14,976 nucleotides of DNA, taken from assembly GCA_934778125.1 (NCBI GenBank), contig CAKVOF010000032.1, positions 1 to 14,976 on the forward strand. Reading direction: 5' to 3'. The number at the start of each line of letters is the position of its first letter. The stretch's first letter is position 1. Under the pieces are notes generated by a model that was not told the DNA's origin, did not search any database, and saw nothing but the letters and a program-made list of their open reading frames with translations. Positions 13,381 to 14,976 of this stretch are shown in pieces. The position numbers and the translations under genes were made by a program. The stretch comes from an uncultured Clostridia bacterium. Lineage in GTDB: Bacteria > Bacillota > Clostridia > Christensenellales > UBA1242.

Positions 13381-14184
13381 TTAAGCACCTTCAATAAGCA
13401 TTTTATCGGCAACTAAAGCAATAAATTCACCATTGGTTGGTTTTTCATTGTTTCCATAAACTTTTATACCAAATAAATTATTTATGTTTTCAATTTTACC
13501 CCGATTCCAAGCAACTTCAATTGCATGGCGAATGGCTCTTTCAACTTTACTTGCACTTGTTTCAAATCTTTCTGCTATGCTAGGATAAAGTTTTTTAGTT
13601 ATGCTATTAATGATTTCTGGATTTTCAATTGCCATTTTAATAGCTTCCCTTAAGAATTGATAACCCTTAATGTGCGCTGGAATTCCAACAGTTATAAAGA
13701 TATTAGTTATCTTTAACTCAAGTTGTTTGTTTTTGATTGATGAAACACTGTGAGGTGTTGGCTGAATGTTATTGTCCTTTCTCATAAGATCTTTTTTGCT
13801 TGACTCACCATCACTTAATAAATCTTTAATTCTTTGAATAATAACATTTGAATCATATGGCTTAATTATGTAGTAATCAACACCGATATTAAATGCACGT
13901 TGAACAAACCCATCCCCACTTAAATGAGTTTCGACCACAACCTTAGTGTTTGAATCGATATTCATCTTCTTTAGGTTCTCCACAAATGTTAATCCATCGG
14001 TTCCTTTTAACACTATCTCTGTTAGCACAACATCCACCTTGTTGTACTTAAGATAGTCTAATGCCTTATCAGCATCAGTGAAGATTTTATCAACAACAAA
14101 ACTTTCTTCTTTCGATAAAATCTTTTCCAACTCCTTTCCATTTTTTTCATCTTGCTCTAAAACTAGAAATGTTGTCTTGTCCAT
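13381..14184 (-). CDS. spo0A: Sporulation master regulator Spo0A with altered receiver site
   Basis: Spo0A is the response regulator that starts sporulation and represses growth-phase genes. From the ATG at 14184 it is 267 residues, exactly the B. subtilis length. The C-terminal effector (about 150-267) is strongly conserved: GIPAHIKGYQFLREAI, SITKKLYPSIAERF, the recognition-helix region VERAIRHAIEVAWNRG and KPTNGEFIALVADK. The N-terminal receiver is recognisable (VDVVLTEIVLKGTDGL, YYIIKPYD with Lys108, Thr86), but Asp56 is Glu, Asp11 is Gln (LEQDE), and the usual MP after the phosphosite is LK. Normal aspartyl phosphorylation should therefore be lost, and Glu may mimic it. The frame stays open to a GTG at 14295, but AAGGAG at 14191-14196 supports 14184. 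alr follows after 41 nt; a radical SAM gene is divergent. Confidence 0.96.
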   Translation of the reverse strand: MDKTTFLVLEQDEKNGKELEKILSKEESFVVDKIFTDADKALDYLKYNKVDVVLTEIVLKGTDGLTFVENLKKMNIDSNTKVVVETHLSGDGFVQRAFNIGVDYYIIKPYDSNVIIQRIKDLLSDGESSKKDLMRKDNNIQPTPHSVSSIKNKQLELKITNIFITVGIPAHIKGYQFLREAIKMAIENPEIINSITKKLYPSIAERFETSASKVERAIRHAIEVAWNRGKIENINNLFGIKVYGNNEKPTNGEFIALVADKMLIEGA

Positions 14185-14190
14185 TTTCTT

Positions 14191-14196
14191 CTCCTT
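14191..14196 (-). promoter_or_regulatory. Ribosome-binding site fixing the spo0A start
   Basis: AAGGAG on the minus strand, 6 nt before the ATG at 14184. It rejects the 37-residue extension to a GTG at 14295, which has no such site and no homology to Spo0A N-termini. Confidence 0.88.
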
Positions 14197-14221
14197 TTCA
14201 ATTAAACTTAACACGCTTACA

Positions 14222-14251
14222 AGACTAACAAAAAAAGTTGAGTTGTGTAAA
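14222..14251 (-). promoter_or_regulatory. Weak candidate spo0A promoter
   Basis: On the minus strand TTTACA (14246-14251), 18 nt, TAGTCT (14222-14227), giving a leader of about 30 nt. The -10 keeps only the most conserved T, A and final T. I could not find a convincing SigH promoter or a 0A box (TGTCGAA) upstream. Confidence 0.3.
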
Positions 14252-14300
14252 TAACTTTTTGCAAATTTATGTGACTTTTTATAAAAAAAGTTCACCCTAA

Positions 14301-14340
14301 ATGTATAGAATTGTTGTAAATTGTATAAAATTGTATAAAA
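14301..14340. repeat. Four 10-bp units phased with the DNA helix
   Basis: Consecutive decamers on the plus strand: ATGTATAGAA, TTGTTGTAAA, TTGTATAAAA, TTGTATAAAA; the last two are identical and all four share the TTGTATAAAA pattern. A-tracts recur every 10 bp, about one helical turn, a pattern that bends DNA. It lies about 120-155 bp upstream of the spo0A start codon. Confidence 0.7.
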
Positions 14341-14491
14341 TTTTTAGTTTTTTGAATTTAAGCACTTCAAAAAAAACAATTTGTAAATAAAAAATTTTAT
14401 TTGTTTTATAAAAAAAATATATTAAATTTTTAAGTAAAATTACAAAATTTTTTTATTTTAAATTCTATTTTAATTTTTTTTTATAATTATA

Positions 14492-14520
14492 TTTACATTT
14501 TTAACTTTAAATATTACAAT
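14492..14520 (+). promoter_or_regulatory. Promoter of the radical SAM gene, leaderless geometry
   Basis: TTTACA (14492-14497), exactly 17 nt, TACAAT (14515-14520), then six bases (AAAAAT) and the ATG at 14527. Transcription starting 7 nt after the -10 would begin at the A of ATG. No ribosome-binding site is present. Confidence 0.6.
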
Positions 14521-14526
14521 AAAAAT

Positions 14527-14976
14527 ATGAAAAATTTATGTGATATTTGCCCTAGGAATTGCAAAATAGATAGAATAAATAAGATGGGATATTGCTCTTC
14601 CACTAATAAAATCAAAATAGCAAAGGTTATGAGACATTTTTGGGAAGAACCAATTATTTCGGGTGAAAATGGTAGCGGTGCCATATTTTTTTCTAATTGC
14701 AATTTAAAATGTATTTTTTGCCAAAATTATGAGATAAGTTCAAAAGGGTTCGGAAAAGAATACGAAATATCAGACTTAGTGAATATTTTCAAGGATTTGG
14801 AAAAGAAAAAAGTTTCCAATATCAATTTAGTTTCCCCTACTCAATACACTTCTCAAATAATAGAAGCTCTAAAAATTTACAAACCAAATATTCCGATAGT
14901 TTGGAATTCAAATGGCTACGAAAAACCAGAAACTATTTTAATGCTAAAGGACTATGTTGATATCTATCTTTGTGAT
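14527..14976 (+). CDS. PflX-like radical SAM protein (5' part; runs off the window)
   Basis: The first 150 codons of a protein in the family often annotated as putative pyruvate formate-lyase activating enzyme or PflX (COG1313), radical SAM enzymes of unproven substrate. Visible: an N-terminal Cys cluster Cys5-x2-Cys8-x3-Cys12 and Cys23 (LCDICPRNC, MGYCSS), the conserved HFWEEPIISG (37-46), GSGAIFFSNCNLKC, and the radical SAM CxxxCxxC as Cys58, Cys62, Cys65 in CNLKCIFCQNYEIS. WNSNGYEKPE (about 125-134) is also typical of this family. The usual length is about 300 residues, so half is outside. It is the only plus-strand gene in the window. The ATG at 14527 has no Shine-Dalgarno but a well-spaced promoter directly upstream, so it may be leaderless. 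A true pyruvate formate-lyase activase is less likely, since those lack the extra N-terminal cysteines. Confidence 0.9.
   Translation, partial: MKNLCDICPRNCKIDRINKMGYCSSTNKIKIAKVMRHFWEEPIISGENGSGAIFFSNCNLKCIFCQNYEISSKGFGKEYEISDLVNIFKDLEKKKVSNINLVSPTQYTSQIIEALKIYKPNIPIVWNSNGYEKPETILMLKDYVDIYLCD

Larger units (their letters stand above)
14185..14526. other. 342-bp divergent intergenic region, extremely AT-rich
   Basis: Separates spo0A (minus) from the radical SAM gene (plus). By my count 14301-14526 has 21 G or C in 226 bases (about 9%). It holds the candidate spo0A promoter, an imperfect hairpin at 14271-14295 (GTGACTTTTT against AAAAAGTTCAC with a bulge), the 10-bp repeat at 14301-14340, a 9-bp-stem hairpin TTTTTTGAA / TTCAAAAAA (14348-14374), a short inverted repeat AAATAAAA / TTTTATTT (14385-14402), and the radical SAM promoter. 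I see no gene in it. It could bind nucleoid proteins or be curved; no origin-specific DnaA boxes were recognised. Confidence 0.75.

Noticed and set aside
14185..14295. N-terminal extension of Spo0A
   Set aside because: The GTG start at 14295 has no ribosome-binding site; AAGGAG supports 14184, which gives the canonical 267 aa.
14185..14526. Spo0A-binding 0A boxes or a SigH promoter upstream of spo0A
   Set aside because: No TGTCGAA match and no convincing AGGAnnT / GAAT pair at SigH spacing were found.
14514..14702. Minus-strand open frame opposite the radical SAM gene
   Set aside because: It is antisense to a clear radical SAM coding sequence with its CxxxCxxC motif, and it has no ribosome-binding site or family signature.
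1..14976. Mobile elements, CRISPR arrays, tRNA or rRNA genes
   Set aside because: No transposase or integrase motifs, no regular spaced repeats of CRISPR type, no tRNA cloverleaf or rRNA sequence recognised on either strand.

Overview
The window is AT-rich (about 30% GC by eye) and comes from a low-GC Bacillota, most likely a spore-forming Clostridia lineage. The evidence is a Spo0A-type regulator, the sporulation pair YqfC/YqfD, a FloA flotillin, and an L27 with a cleavable N-terminus next to its Prp protease. Codon use looks uniform and standard. I see no rRNA, tRNA, CRISPR array, IS element or phage gene. The exact genus cannot be told from this sequence.

Layout: every gene except the last lies on the minus strand, so transcription runs from high to low coordinates. 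From the right: a 5' fragment of a PflX-like radical SAM protein (plus strand, runs off the right edge), then a very AT-rich divergent intergenic region, then spo0A and alr. Next is rsmD with a small Smr-domain gene, followed by rplU-prp-rpmA (ribosomal proteins L21 and L27 and the L27-processing protease). Then come a clostridial-type ogg (8-oxoguanine glycosylase) overlapping a NYN-domain nuclease gene; floA plus an unknown single-TM protein; yqfC-yqfD-ybeY; era-recO; and at the left edge ppdK, which lacks only about its last 20 codons.

Transcription units are well marked. Intrinsic terminators follow recO, ybeY, the unknown TM gene, the NYN gene, rpmA and alr. Good sigma-A-like promoters precede ppdK, era, rplU, rsmD and the radical SAM gene. 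A possible SigE-like promoter precedes yqfC. Stop/start overlaps suggest translational coupling in era-recO, yqfC-yqfD-ybeY, ogg-NYN, prp-rpmA and rsmD-smr.

The stretch floA-(unknown)-yqfC-yqfD-ybeY-era-recO is a shortened form of the Bacillus yqeZ-to-recO cluster. nfeD, phoH, the PgpH-type gene, dgkA and cdd are absent from the positions they hold in B. subtilis.

Most notable: (1) the Spo0A effector domain is highly conserved, but the receiver has Glu at the Asp56 phosphorylation site and Gln at Asp11, so it probably cannot be phosphorylated in the usual way and may mimic the active state; (2) rsmD, the radical SAM gene and perhaps alr have a -10 element ending exactly 6 nt before ATG and no Shine-Dalgarno, the geometry of leaderless mRNAs; (3) a helically phased 10-bp repeat lies in roughly 9% GC DNA upstream of spo0A; (4) the ogg start lies just downstream of the rpmA terminator hairpin.
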